This document shows positions 30,387 to 41,369 of a stretch of 64,000 nucleotides of DNA, one piece after another. Both the position numbers and the translations under genes were made by a program. Below the pieces are notes generated by a model, which ran no database searches, had not been told where the DNA came from, and worked only from the letters and a program-made list of their open reading frames with translations. The first letter of the stretch is position 1; each line of letters opens with the position of its first letter. The DNA is taken from the NCBI GenBank assembly GCA_947095585.1, contig OX352761.1, positions 50,828,019 to 50,892,018 on the forward strand, read 5' to 3'. The stretch is from Nephrocerus scutellatus. Taxonomy: Eukaryota > Arthropoda > Insecta > Diptera > Pipunculidae.

Positions 30387-31085
30387 AATTTTATTTTTAT
30401 ATTGATGAAATATATTTTTAAGAAATTAAAATAAATTTACATAAAAATATTCTTTTTACAAAAGTGATTTCTTATTGTATTATTTATTCACAACTTATTT
30501 TAAAACAACACTTCACTTTTAAAATGAATACTGAATAAATTATACTATGTTAACTGAACTTGATAATTGTTGAATAGAACTGAACTTGATAATAGAACTG
30601 AACTGCTCTTGATGACTTCTTGATGGAATTGAAAGTTGACTAAAAAGTAATTCGTATATTTGCATGCGGCTTATATACTATTTGTGTGCTGTACAATTTC
30701 TTTGTAAGCTTTTGGAGTTTGATCTTGTCCTTGAATTTACGGAGTAAACATGTTGATCTCTTAGATCACAAAATATGATAATGGTTATTCATGTTAGAAC
30801 ATGTCTTTGAATTTGGATCAAAATGGTAAACAAGATAAGAATGTGTAAACGGTAAACAAGATAAGATGTGTTCATATTAGAATATGCGCAATTGGACATC
30901 TGGTTGTCCTTGAATTTAGAAGACGTAAACATGTTTACTTCTTAGATCTGAATTAGAGATAAGGAATTTTCCATTAGGACTGCGCGTATGAATAATGAAT
31001 AATATTATGGATATATATATATTGTGATTACATAGTTATTCATATTATTTGGAATGTATGTGGTGTGGGATCTACTGCTATAACA
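30387..31085 (-). repeat. 3' LTR of env-bearing element
   Basis: Collinear with 33071-33762. It contains the repeated phrases GAACTTGATAATAGAACTGA and GGTAAACAAGATAAGAATGT. A small tandem repeat, GTAAACGGTAAACAAGATAAG, lies near 30845. Confidence 0.92.
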
Positions 31086-31099
31086 CCCCCCCCCCCCCG

Positions 31100-32608
31100 T
31101 TAGCCTGAGGCTCCGACGAAGTTACAATTTTAATGGTGTTTTTACGCTTATTTATTTATATATTGATAGTGCAATAATTATAATGCTTATTATTAAAATA
31201 TAAGGTATATGATAAAATATTTTATGTGTATTGTTCAGAGTTATTTCTTCAATCTGTTTTCTGTTTGTTTCAATTTTGTGGATATGAAAATCCTCTAGTT
31301 TTATCATTTCTATAGTTTTGTTTTCTTTTATCTCTGATACAAAATATGTATGTATATGTACTATCTTTTATTTTAAAGTATGTATTAATAAATGTGTTAT
31401 TTTTTATTACTATTTTACAATTTTCAAATTTAATTAATTTTCTCCCAAATATATTTAATTATAATTTATTACAATTATGTTCAATGTTATATTGGTAATA
31501 TTTTTTGTTAAAACAATTCCGGGTATTATTTCTTTTATTTCTTTTCCCGTAAAGTTTCCCATTTGACAGTATGCTTCTTTAAACTTAATAATATTTGAAG
31601 TACAGTTATCATTTATTTCGTGAAGGTTTTTCTTTAATTTATCTTTAACCTTTCTGATATATACTTTATTATTCTCATCTATAATAAAAATGCTTTCATC
31701 TAGTAATATAGCTTTATTATTTTTATTTGGCATCGGTCCGATAATAACAGTGGAATAGGAAATGTTAGAATATTGTGGTATTAATAGATTAATAGGACTA
31801 TTATTATAAGTCTATTTTCGAAAATTACGGCTATTTTAGTGTCTTTGAAACCTTGTATACCTTCTGTTAGTCTAAGTTCTTCTTTTGTCAAAATGTTTCT
31901 AGTCAACATGCCAAGTTTGCTTGTTAAAATGATTTGTTCTATGTCGTCTATATGGTGTCGAAAAAGATTTATATCGTAATTGATTTGATAAATGTTTTGA
32001 ACGTAGTCTATTTCGTCTTGTAATTTATTGAAATTGTTTTTATTCAATACGTTAATGTTATTTAAAAACTGTGTGATGTTTAATTGTTGCTTTTGAATAT
32101 GGTCTGTTATGTCTTTTATTTCTTGAGAAATTTTGGAATTAAAGGAGATTTGTTTATTACTTTCTGATATTAATTCTTTATTATTTGTAGTAAGGGCTTC
32201 TAATTGGGTTTTTATTTCGATCTCATCTTGTGAGTCCATTGTTCCTGCTAAGTATTTTAGTCCTGTGCCTAATATATTTATGAGTGCTCGTTTATTTTTA
32301 GAATTTTGATTGTATATTTTTTGTTATAAGTGTTTATAGTTATGTACTAATGTGTTGAACATTGGATTAGTTGTACCGATTTTTGTTTTTATTAATTTTA
32401 TATTTTCGTTTATGTGATGCATTGTATTTTCTATTTCTGTAATATTTATAACGTGAAGGATTTTGTTGAAATTTTCAATAATATTAATATCATCTTTCTT
32501 AATTGTCATGTATCCATTGTTGTTATTTAAGTCATGTATCTCTAGTGATTGTCCGTGTATCAAGGATAGTATTGTTGAGAATAATAAAATTATGATCTGG
32601 AAATTCAT
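31100..32608 (-). pseudogene. Errantivirus-type envelope gene, frame-broken
   Basis: The first frame (32324-32608) begins with a hydrophobic signal peptide, MNFQIIILLFSTILSLIHG. A basic cleavage-like motif (KNKR) and a Gly-rich hydrophobic segment, as in insect env fusion peptides, are readable at about 32240-32300 after a frame change. The frame 31781-32239 is a long Gln/Asn/Ile-rich coiled-coil-like region. The frame 31455-31733 contains an extracellular Cys pair. A hydrophobic membrane segment is readable at about 31150-31210, followed by a stop. Family role: membrane fusion. At least three frame interruptions make it inactive. Confidence 0.85.
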
Positions 32609-33070
32609 CTTGTTTTTATTTTAATGATCTTGATGATGCTGTAGTATAATTTGCTTTTGTTGAACTTGATGATTCCTTCTTTTAATGACTTTCACTGTTG
32701 AATTTTCTTTGTTGATTCCTTTGTAGATTTCTTCTTTTAATTTTCACTGTTGACTTCCACTGTTGAATTTTCTTTGTTATTTTTTTTATTGATTTGTTTC
32801 TTTAATTTCTTGATAATGTATAATTATTTATTTATTTAATTTATTTTCAGATAGTGTGTTTTTTCTTTTTTTAAAAAAAATTTTCATAAAATAAAATTAT
32901 GAAATATTTTTTATAAGTTGTGTTAAGTATTTGTTCATAAAATTAAGTTATGAAATACTTTTTTTCAATTTTATTTCACTTTTATAGGAATTTGTTGTTT
33001 AAGATTTTTCTTAAAATCAACGAATACCTTTTGTTTTGGTGGTGCACTTTTAAACTTTTATTTCCAGTCC
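32609..33070 (-). other. Leader of env-bearing element, gag-pol absent
   Basis: Noncoding AT-rich sequence between the 5' LTR and env, with CTGTTGAATTTTCTTTG repeated near 32697 and 32760. TGGACTGGAAATAAAAG (minus, next to the LTR) is the possible primer site. A spliced env leader could be mimicked here, but no gag or pol motif is visible. Confidence 0.6.
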
Positions 33071-33762
33071 AGTTTTATTTCTATATTGATGAAATATATT
33101 TTTAAAAAATTAAAATATATTTACTTAAAAATATTCTTTTTACAAAAGTGATTTTTTATTGTATGCACAACTTATTTTAAAACAACACTTCACTTTTAAA
33201 ATGAATACTGAATAAATTATACTATGTTAACTGAACATGATAATTGTTGAATAGAACTGAACTTGATAATAGAACTGAACTGCTCTTGATGACTTCTTGA
33301 TGGAATTGAAAGTTGACTGAAAAGTAATTCGTATATTTGCATGCGGCTTATATACTATTTGTGTGCTGTACAATTTCTTTGTAAGCTTTTGGAGTTTGAT
33401 CTTGTCCTTGAATTTACGGAGTAAACATGTTGATCTCTTAGATCACAAAATATGATAATGGTTATTCATGTTAGAACATGTCTTTGAATTTGGATCAAAA
33501 TGGTAAACAAGATAAGAATGTGTAAACGGTAAACAAGATAAGATGTGTTCATATTAAAATATACGCAATTGGACATCTGGTTGTCCTTGAATTTAGAAGA
33601 GTTAAACATGTTTACTTCTTAGATCTGAATTAGAGATAAGGAATTTTCCATTAGGACTGCGCGTATGAAAAATGAATAATATTATGGATATATATATATT
33701 GTGATTACATAGTTATTCATATTATTTGGAATGTATGTGGTGTGGGATCTACTGCTATAACA
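33071..33762 (-). repeat. 5' LTR of env-bearing element
   Basis: Close match to 30387-31085 over its full length, with few substitutions and small indels (for example AGAAGAGTTAAAC versus AGAAGACGTAAAC). This suggests a fairly recent insertion compared with its host. Confidence 0.92.
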
Positions 33763-34147
33763 ATTAAACGCAAGCCAACAGTAAAACCGACAAAAATCGT
33801 GAAAAACAAAAGTAACGAAATAAAAACTTGGAAGATAAGTACAAAAGTAAAATAAAACAAAGTATTCTATAATCGTTGGAAAGGTAAATATAAAATTAAC
33901 CCAACATAAAACACTGTATGCTGCAGAACCAGCAAAGGTTAATTGATCAAGAGAAGTAGATCCCTGAGAGATCGAAAATCCGATAAGACCCCAGAAGGAT
34001 CTCAACACAATAGAAGCAGAAACTCCACAACCTCCAAAAGGATCAGTAAGATTATATTATAATAAGTGGATAATTTAGGCGATTAGCACATATATTTAGA
34101 AGTAATTTATAGGTAGATTAGATTTAACATATAAGCGACCATTTCAC
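33763..34147 (+). other. Errantivirus leader, resumed
   Basis: Continues the leader cut at 30386 and matches 24023-24133 plus 29723-29830. It runs into CATTTCACATG and the gag start. No separate gene is seen. Confidence 0.8.
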
Positions 34148-34690
34148 ATGCTTCAAAGCGAATTAACATCGCTTATACAAGGTGAACAAAACCTGCAGGA
34201 GTTTTATGATCAAGTAAATAAAACCCTCACCTTAATCATAAATAAAACAATATTGACTTGCGGACCACAAAAAGCCGAAACAAGCTGCTTAATAAATGTT
34301 GCTAGATCAGATGCTCTGAGAGCATTGGTTTTAGGTCTTAGGCAACCAACGTCACAGGTAATTTTCTCATTAAATCCAAGTGATTTACCAATGCACTAGC
34401 TCGCGCACAGGAAATAGACACTAATATGGTACAGTTTAGAGATAATTTACCAAACATACATAGGACATTACCTATAACTCCTATTTCAATCAAGAATAAA
34501 TAATAATGTGACTCCGCACCGTATAGTACCCAGAACATATCATTATCAAAATAATTATCAACAGCAAACGTAAACGTGTGCCTAGACGTTTGCGCAGAAC
34601 AATCCACAGAAAATGGATATTCCAAACAGCTGACAATTTAGGAGGGAAACCCAAAGTCATCAAAACCAGAATACTTTATTTTGGAATCGT
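34148..34690 (+). pseudogene. Errantivirus-like gag, fragment
   Basis: The frame 34148-34399 holds LTSLIQGEQNLQEFYDQVNK and CLINVARSDALRALVLGLRQ, typical of insect Gypsy-clade gag without zinc knuckles. A frameshift near 34390 leads to an ALARAQEIDT-like continuation. Downstream frames (to about 34690) are Asn/Gln/Arg-rich, as in the gag C-terminus. The N-terminal third is missing. A Jockey fragment interrupts before the protease. Confidence 0.82.
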
Positions 34691-35190
34691 TGTATAGTAA
34701 TAATTTATTATGAGTAGACAGACACGATATGTTACCAATAAGCCAATAAAGTTTTCTGAGTTTGATTTTAAGCTCTTCACTTTTCTTTTTTTATATGTTC
34801 CTTCTATTTTAGTTTTGCATCTAAGTTCATTCCGAGATACTTTGCTGTGTTCGAGTAGGGAACTTCTCTTCCTGAGATAGTAATCGGGATCTGTTTAATC
34901 TTTTTGTTGGTGAAATCGACGTGAACAGATTTAGTACTGTTGAAATGTATTCGCCATTTCTCAGTCCAATTTACTAGATCGTCTACAGAAATTTGAAGGA
35001 TTCTAGTTGATACTACTTTACTTTTTTCGACTACAAGTATCACGGTTTCATCGGCAAATGTAGCTACTGTACTGTTTGGAGGGACTGGTATGTCATTAGT
35101 AAAAAGTAAATATAGGATTGACCCTAATAAATGAAAGTGAAGATTTTTTAGAGTAAGGCACGACCTGCCTTGCATCCATAAGACACACAA
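34691..35190 (-). pseudogene. Jockey-type RT fragment, inserted antisense
   Basis: The minus-strand frame 34804-35220 reads GSILYLLFTNDIPVPPNSTV, then ATFADETVILVV, where the FADD box has become FADE. LVNWTEKWRIHFNSTKSVHV and YLGMNLDAKLK follow. Beyond the stop after LDAKLK, further Jockey-like sequence (KEH, then a KLLLYN-like segment) reaches about 34700. It separates gag from the protease of the host element. The left boundary is approximate. Confidence 0.85.
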
Positions 35191-35720
35191 CAAGTCAGGT
35201 CGTATATTTAAAATTCTCATTGATACAGGGGCGACCTGCTAAATACTCTTAACATAGAAAGTAATGAAGAAAAACACGTAATAAGATTGAAAGAATTATT
35301 AAAGAAAAATCAGGGTATATTTACACGACAACCTAATTATCTTCCATTCAACACAAATGTTGAATGCGATATTCCCACCGCACATGAGGACCCGATATGG
35401 TATTCAGCGGTACTGAACAAAATTATGCAACCAACGAAAAAGAGTTGTTAGCCATAATTTGGGCACTGAAGGACCTAAGAAATTATTTATACGGACATAG
35501 TGGTATAAAAATTTACACGGATCATCAACCTTTAACTTTCGCAATAAGCAACAAAAATCCTAACGCTAAATTAAAACGCTGGAGAGCATTTATTGAGGAA
35601 TATGCACCAGAAATAATATATAAACCAGGGAAGGAGAATGTCGTAGCTGACGCACTCAGCCGGCAAAATCTCAACCGAACCGATATCCCTAAATCAAATA
35701 AGAAATTAAATATATTTAAT
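35190..35720 (+). pseudogene. Errantivirus-like protease, RT start and RNase H
   Basis: At about 35200 the plus strand reads FKILIDTGATC, a retropepsin active site with DTG intact, followed by a stop. Sequence to 35395 resembles the start of RT (LKKNQGIFTRQPN, PTAHEDPI). The whole RT core is then deleted. RNase H resumes at 35397 with GTEQNYATNEKELLAIIWAL, KDLRNYLYGHSGIKIYTDH and KPGKENVVADALSR. A clean example of an internal deletion joining RT start to RNase H. Confidence 0.88.
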
Positions 35721-36084
35721 AATCAAATAATAATCAAAGAAGGAGCTGAAAACAAGATTGATACAATCCAATTACACGGTAAACATTGGAGGCACCAAGT
35801 AAATTATAAAAATAATGAAGTAATTTAATCAATGAAAGGAATAATTCATTCAGGTGTTAACGCATTATATTGTAGTGAAGAACAATTATTAAAGACAAAA
35901 TTCAATCTTATATCACAATACCCCAATAGCAAATTTATTCACACCAGTGAACTGGTTAAAGATGTAGGAGACAAAGATGAACAGACTAAACTCATAAAAG
36001 AAACACATCACAGAGCTCACAGAGAGAGAGAATAATTCCACGGGTAGGGGAAGATATATTCTATATTCTATATATTCTATACCC
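35721..36084 (+). pseudogene. Errantivirus-like RNase H to integrase linker
   Basis: The frame to 35828, then 35832-36035 (MKGIIHSGVNALYCSEEQLL, and an HHRAHRERE end that resembles the zinc-binding H of pre-integrase). A GAGAGAGA run follows, then a small TATATTCTATATTC repeat at 36051-36080. Low-complexity damage interrupts the zinc region. Confidence 0.7.
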
Positions 36085-36488
36085 ATAAAAAAAATTTCCT
36101 AACCATAATTGACAGTTTCTCTAAATATTTAGTTGTGACAGAGGTAAAAGATAAAATAGAAGCCAAGAATAGACTAGTGAGCATATTGCCTATATTCGGT
36201 ACAGTTGAAACTGTTATTACCGATAACGAAAGATCATTTTGCTCAGAAGCCACAAAATTAGATCTAGCCAGCTTAAACATTAAGCATAAGCACTATAAAA
36301 CACCAGTTAATCACAGTACGACAAATGGTATAGTAGAAAAGGTACGCTCACATAACTCATTAGACTTAGTACACATTCGAACTCACATCGGACACTCGAT
36401 GAGCTCATGCCATAAGCAGTTAAACAATTCAATGAGACAATTTACTTAACCACTAATGAACAACCAACTGATGTTTTTCACAATTACG
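36085..36488 (+). pseudogene. Errantivirus-like integrase, fragment
   Basis: Reads FLTIIDSFSKYLVVTEVKDK, where the first Asp region is reduced, then VITDNERSF (second Asp) and HSTTNGIVEKVRSH, where the Glu of the DDE triad is in VEK. The end (YLTTNEQPTDVF) is readable up to about 36475. The antisense non-LTR element begins here and cuts pol from env. Confidence 0.87.
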
Positions 36489-36511
36489 ACAAGTACTCAC
36501 ACATATCCTCT

Positions 36512-37033
36512 TTATGTCCTGTATCCCCTTGTGGGTCCTAGGGCCTCTACTACGCCTACGCGCCATCGCGTGCGGTTCCTGGCAATAAGCTTCAGCTCTC
36601 TCCTACTCTTCCCCAATTGCCGTGCCTCCTCTTCAACTGGTCTGCGCCATGTATTTCTCGGACGACCCGTTCTTCTACCATCCTGATATAACGGGTTCCA
36701 TTGCATTGCGTAGTTTGCTATGGAACTGTCGCCTTTTCGGAGTGTATGACCAATCCACTGCCACTTCCGTCGTTGGATGGTTGTGCCTATTAGTTCCTGA
36801 CCCGTTCTCTGGTAAAGATGTTCGTTAAAGATACGGTTAGGCCAGAAAACCCTTAAGATGTTCCGTAGGCACCTATTTACGAATGTTTGTAATCTTTTTG
36901 TGAGAGTAGCGGTCACCTTCCAAGTGCTGCACCCATACAACAGCACAGATTCAACATTTGAGCGGAACAGTCCCAGCTCGGTGTTTAAGCTGATCGCATT
37001 GCTTCGCCATATCATGGACATCATTCCAAACAC
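36512..37033 (-). pseudogene. Non-LTR RT C-terminal domain
   Basis: Reads NTELGLFRSNVESVLLYGCS, LQTFVNRCLRNILRVFWPN, then RRKWQWIGHTLRK and GRPRNTWRRPVEEEARQLGK, ending near EALGPTRGYRT. These are standard for the post-RT region of the insect/metazoan endonuclease-RT group. A stop at 37036 separates it from the RT frame. Confidence 0.9.
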
Positions 37034-37036
37034 CGA

Positions 37037-37827
37037 TTAGGCTTTGCCGATTCGGTTGACAATGTCCTGTTCGGTTCCACCTTCGGTCGAGACAATACTC
37101 CCAAGATATTGGAAACTCTCTACTCTCTCTACCGGCTGTCCAGCAATGTTAACATGAGTAAGTGAGTTAGTGCCAAGGTTGATGATTTTGGTTTTGGCAG
37201 TATTAATCTTCAAACCCGCAACATTTGCCTCCCTCTCCACATTTGTTTTCAGTTGGTGCAGCTCCATAATTCTGTGTGAGAGTAAACAAACGTCGTCAGC
37301 GTAATCCAGATGTTTGAGTTGAGATGTAAGAGTCCAACGAATTCCTCCGTTTCCAGTAGATAAAAGTGCGCGAAGTACATCGCTAATCACCAACAAAAAA
37401 AGTATCGGCGATAGAATGCAACCTTGTCGTACCCCACTTAGGATCTCGAGTTCCTCCGACAGCTTTCCTCTATGTCGCACATGACATTTAGAGCCATCAT
37501 AGGTTGCTTTAATAATAGCTATTAGTTTATCGGGTATACCTCTCCTGCGCAAGGCGAGCCAGATAAACTGTCTGTTGACACTGTCAAACGCCTTCTCAAA
37601 ATCGATGAACAGTAGGTGCAGTGGTGACCGGACCGGACAACGCACTGTTCAATAATGATCCGCAGGGTGTTTATGTGGTCTACACAGGAGGATCCAGTGC
37701 GGAAACCTGCTTGTTCGGAATCGAGTGTATCTTCCAGATCTTCCTTAATACGCTCAAGTACTACTTTGGCTATTACTTTTGCAACTGCAGGGAGAACGCA
37801 AATGCCTCTCCAGTTTTCGCACTCCAT
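37037..37827 (-). pseudogene. Non-LTR reverse transcriptase core
   Basis: Upstream frame (37522-37827): ENWRGICVLPAVAKVIAKVV and LDSEQAGFRTGSSCVDHINT. After a frameshift near 37640 comes the main frame (37037-37645): LLFIDFEKAFDSVNRQFIWL (first Asp), LSGVRQGCILSPILFLL, HLDYADDVCLL (YADD intact) and LKINTAKTKI. All three catalytic Asp residues are present; one frameshift prevents a continuous product. Confidence 0.93.
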
Positions 37828-39142
37828 AAGACTTCCTTTTTAGGAAGCTTGACAATCATTCCCTTCTTCCACTCGTCGGGGAATCTTTCTACCTCCCAAG
37901 CTCTCTCTACAAGAGGATATAAAAGCTCTGCTGATGTCGTTGTAGCTGCACGCAGAAGCTCTGCGGGTATACCATCTAGTCCTACCGACTTGTTGTTCTT
38001 TAGTGCGTTAATCGCGGTAGCGATCTCGTCTTTACTGGGAGTTGAGGTGCGAATTCGGGAAATTGTTACTTCCGGCAGCTCCGTTTGATTTAGGTGCATA
38101 TCGTTAGCAAATACACGGTTAAGGACCGTAGAGAAATGCACCTTCCATCGCTTGAGCTGATCCTCATCTGAAACGAGTACGGCACCATCTAGGCCTTTCA
38201 CCGGATGTTGGCTAGAGCGGTGACCACCTGTCAGCTCTTTGGTGATTCTGTAAACGGTTCTGCTATCGCACCTGCTCGCTGCTTCCTCTTCTTCTGAGGA
38301 TATAAAAGCTCTGCTGATGTCGTTGGAGCTGCACGCAGAAGCTCTGCGGGTATACCATCTAGTCCTACCGACTTGTTGTTCTTTAGTGCGTTAATCGCGG
38401 TAGCGATCTCGTCTTTACTGGGAGTTGAGGTGCGAATTCGGGAAATTGTTACTTCCGGCAGCTCCGTTTGATTTAGGTGCATATCGTTAGCAAATACACG
38501 GTTAAGGACCGTAGAGAAATGCTCCTTCCATCGCTTGAGCTGATCCTCATCTGAAACGAGTACGGCACCATCTAGGCCTTTCACCGGATGTTGGCTAGAG
38601 CGGTGACCACCTGTCAGCTCTTTGGTGATTCTGTAAACGGTTCTACTCATTTTTCTTCGATACATGGCTTTAAGTAGCTTACGTTCTTCAATCCGTCTCC
38701 AGGTATCTTCGGTAAGCCACGTGCTGTGCCTTGCCTGGCTTCTACCAACAATACTTTCCGCTCCAGATGTGAAAACATTTTTCACAGCCTTCCAATGCTC
38801 CTGGATGGTTGTCGGCAGTGAGCTGCTGATTGCTTCCACTCCTTGCGAAAAATGATCCCTTAATTGCTGGCGTACTGAGGGGATCTTTAGCCGGTCGATG
38901 TTATACCTAGGCATTCGGGTGATATTGCGGATTCTACGAACTGATGCAGTACGTAACTGGACAGTAGCTACCATAAGGTGATGATCACGTACCAGACCCA
39001 TGTCGGCACCTCGTCTGTTTCGGACGTCTAACAGACAGCTCCTAAAACGTCGGCTGATCGCCATATGGTCGATTTGGTTGGATGATGATTGTCTGTCAGT
39101 TGACACCCAGCTGACCTTGTGGCAAGTCTTATGCTCAAACAC
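37773..39142 (-). pseudogene. Non-LTR endonuclease end and RT linker
   Basis: Endonuclease C-terminus: VSWVSTDRQSSSNQIDHMA and MGLVRDHHLMVATVQLR, where the usual SDHH reads RDHH. The linker (ELTGGHRSSQHPVKGLDGAV, LKRWKEHFSTVLNRVFAND) and first RT motif (NNKSVGLDGIPAELL) occur twice because of a tandem duplication. The second copy leads on to the RT frame. More of the endonuclease is readable in broken frames to about 39290. Confidence 0.9.
37914..38645 (-). repeat. 382-bp tandem duplication inside the non-LTR element
   Basis: GAGGATATAAAAGCTCTGCT at 37914 recurs at 38296, and the copies stay aligned to GTAAACGGTTCT (38254 and 38636). Only a few substitutions are visible (GTTGTAGCTGC versus GTTGGAGCTGC, ATGCACCTTCC versus ATGCTCCTTCC). 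Near-identity implies a recent event, after insertion or in the source copy. Confidence 0.95.
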
Positions 39143-39369
39143 GAAATGATCGTGACGCGCCGTACTCTAGTCCGAAATCTGGCCAATAAGATCCTATCTC
39201 CATGTGGGTGCCAGGAAATTAGGCCTCTACGTGCTGTTGGCGTTAGCAGCAGACCAAGTTTTGAGCAGTCAGTAGTTTCCCGATCAATCGCAATGCAGAT
39301 CCCACACATATACGATAGATTAAAAACAAAACAAACCCAAACACTGACGTACAGAAACAAGAACCGTAA

Positions 39370-39901
39370 GAATAAGAAACAAGAACCGTATGAATAATGA
39401 AATAAACGAAATTATAAAAAGATAACCTAAAGAAATATTATTAATCGATGTACTTGATGCTTCTAATTCTCACGTTATTCAAACTAAAGACATAATTGTA
39501 ACTTATGTAAAATATCCAATCATAAATGGTATAGGAAAGCATTTTAAAACATTTAGCGTACACACACCAGATGGGAAACTTGTTTTTTCGACTGATGTAA
39601 CATTATAAATATATGAATTCATACACCACCAACAATTGTAAACAAGAATTAAATATTAAAATATGTGAATAGATGAATAAAAAAATTTGTTTAATAAATA
39701 TATTAAATAAAAATAAATCAAATTGTACTAAAATATTGGAAAGGAATCCAACTATTAATATTATTAATCATAATCATATCGTAACCTCTGGCGAATTATT
39801 TATCAATAACGAAACATTTAATCCAATACACAGGTATCATAAAAATAAATAACTACCTATTTGTAAATTTGGAATCGTCGATTATTATTATTATGTCAGC
39901 A
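39370..39901 (+). pseudogene. Errantivirus-like env, middle part
   Basis: Plus-strand frames read LLIDVLDASNSHVIQTKDII and KHFKTFSVHTPDGKLVFSTD, then after stops INHNHIVTSGELFINNETF. These are env ectodomain segments of this group. The upstream half was removed at the non-LTR insertion. It ends at the Helitron insertion A|T and continues at 41212 in the same frame. Confidence 0.75.
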
Positions 39902-41211
39902 TTTATATACAAAAAATTCTCGTGTCACGGTGTTTGTCCTCCCACTGCTCCGAAACAGCTCGATCGATTGTTATGAAATTTTATGTATATTTGGTAGGTA
40001 TGAGAATAGGTCGTAAAGTATATTTCATACCGCTAGGTGATTAGGGTTTCCCTATCCAGAAAAACATTTGAGAACGACTGGACCGATGTAGCTAACTTTT
40101 ATTTTATAAATTCGTCATAGTTCGAATAAGGTTTATGCGAACAAAATAAAAGTTGCCCGGAAAATTGTAAAATTCGGAAAAAACTGAAAGTTCTGTTTTC
40201 CATAGTATTTTTGTATGAACTCGCGACCATAGCTCATGATTCGAGCGATGAGTTTGCGTTTTTATTTTTTTGTTTTGTTCGTTAAAGTCCTATGAAACAA
40301 AGACAATTACAAAGGAAAGTCGAAAAATTAGGAGAAACAGCAAAAATTGTTTTGTTCGTAATGCTTCCTGAGATATTTTTAGCAAAATAAAATTCGGGAA
40401 AATTTGGAAAACGATAAATTGGATATTTTTTGATGAAAGAACCCAATTGAATGTTTTTGGTGAAATAAAAACTCTGGAAAAACGCATTCCAGCCTAAATT
40501 AAATTAAAATGAAATTTGTGTTGATTCGCGAGCTGTTCAACAAAAGTCGTTATTTCATTTCTGTTCCAATAGATTCCAATTGTTTGGGTTACGTGCGCAA
40601 ATGTCATTTGACAGCTGATCCATTTGCACGGCCTTTCTTTCAACCTGTCAACGCATCCCAATGATTCCGACCGACATGCCAGTAGACTTAAGACGCTTGC
40701 AGTTTTGGCTGCGGTTTGCATTCGCAATTACAACAAATAAATCAGTTTTCGCGTCATTAACCTTGAAAATCCAAACTATCAGCATCGTTTACTTACGCGC
40801 CAGACAAAAAAAAATAAAAAACAATGCGTGTAACTTTTACGCGCAATTGAAGTGAAACTTTCTTGATGCTGTGGGCAAAAAGATCTCCAAAAGACCCCAA
40901 AAGACCATCTAAAGTATCACAAAACGACCTCCGAAAGTCCCAAAAAGTCCTCAAAAATCATTTAAGACTCCCAAAAGATCCTCAAAAGAACCCAAAAAGA
41001 CCCTCATAAGACCACCAAAAGACAAATCGGTAAAGAAATTACTTAGTTCCCAAAATTTAAAAATGTATCAAAATAATGTGACTAATAACTGTGACTCAAA
41101 ATCGCAAAACAAAATTATTTTTGATTTCAAATAGCTTTTCACAAGTTTACAAAACGATCACAAACAAAATTATTGAAAGTGGGACAGAAGAACGTCTGTC
41201 GGGTCAGCTAG
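39902..41211 (+). mobile_element. Non-autonomous Helitron inside env
   Basis: The 3' end is GTCGGGTCAGCTAG followed by T (41212). The hairpin GACAG-AAGAACGT-CTGTC (41183-41200) lies just inside, matching insect Helitron ends. The 5' side reads TTTATATACAAAAAATTCTC then GTGTCACGGTGTTTGTCC, a common Helitron start with TC altered to TT, preceded by A (39901). The interior has no Rep/helicase. The block TGCGTGTAACTTTTACGCGC plus an AAAAGACC repeat (about 40826-41035) is shared with 14262-14500. Confidence 0.88.
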
Positions 41212-41369
41212 TAACATATAAAATAATAGTCGTATACAAAGTAAGGAGACAACAGAGAGATCCTCGAAATTTTGAACTTCTACTTGAACACACAAACCGC
41301 AACGTCCAGAGAAATCTAGAGAAATTCAGATTGAAACGTTTGGTGCAAACGTCTTCCGGCTGCGGGAGG
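41212..41369 (+). pseudogene. Errantivirus-like env C-terminus and polypurine tract
   Basis: The env frame crosses the Helitron junction without a shift and continues through a cytoplasmic-tail-like segment (QQRDPRNFELLLEH, EKFRLKRLVQTSSG). GCTGCGGGAGG at the end is the polypurine tract, directly before AGTTA of LTR C. Confidence 0.78.

Larger units (their letters stand above)
30387..33762 (-). mobile_element. Defective env-bearing LTR element lacking gag and pol
   Basis: LTRs of about 690-700 bp at 33071-33762 (5') and 30387-31085 (3') are nearly identical along their length. On minus they start TGTTATAGCAGTAGATCCCA and end AAAACT or AAAATT. A 13-base G run (C run at 31086-31098 on plus) lies directly before the 3' LTR where the polypurine tract belongs. 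Flanks are ATTAAA at 30381-30386 and 33763-33768. Only env-like sequence lies between the LTRs, so the copy must have been mobilised in trans or been internally deleted after insertion. Errantivirus-like by env. Confidence 0.9.
36490..39365 (-). mobile_element. Non-LTR retrotransposon nested between integrase and env
   Basis: Minus-strand element with endonuclease, linker, RT with YADDV and a C-terminal domain in the expected order over 2.9 kb. It ends after the conserved C-terminus near 36512 without a clear poly(A). A 382-bp tandem duplication repeats the linker. The upstream boundary near 39365 shows a short direct repeat (AACAAGAACCGTA twice, 39357 and 39380). A few frameshifts only, so it is among the better preserved elements here. 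Clade unassigned. Confidence 0.9.

Noticed and set aside
31086..31098. C run as a possible assembly error
   Set aside because: It sits exactly where the polypurine tract must be on the minus strand before a 3' LTR, so it is explained, although its exact length may be unreliable.
36456..37040. Plus-strand frames opposite the non-LTR RT
   Set aside because: Shadows of the minus-strand RT C-terminal domain.
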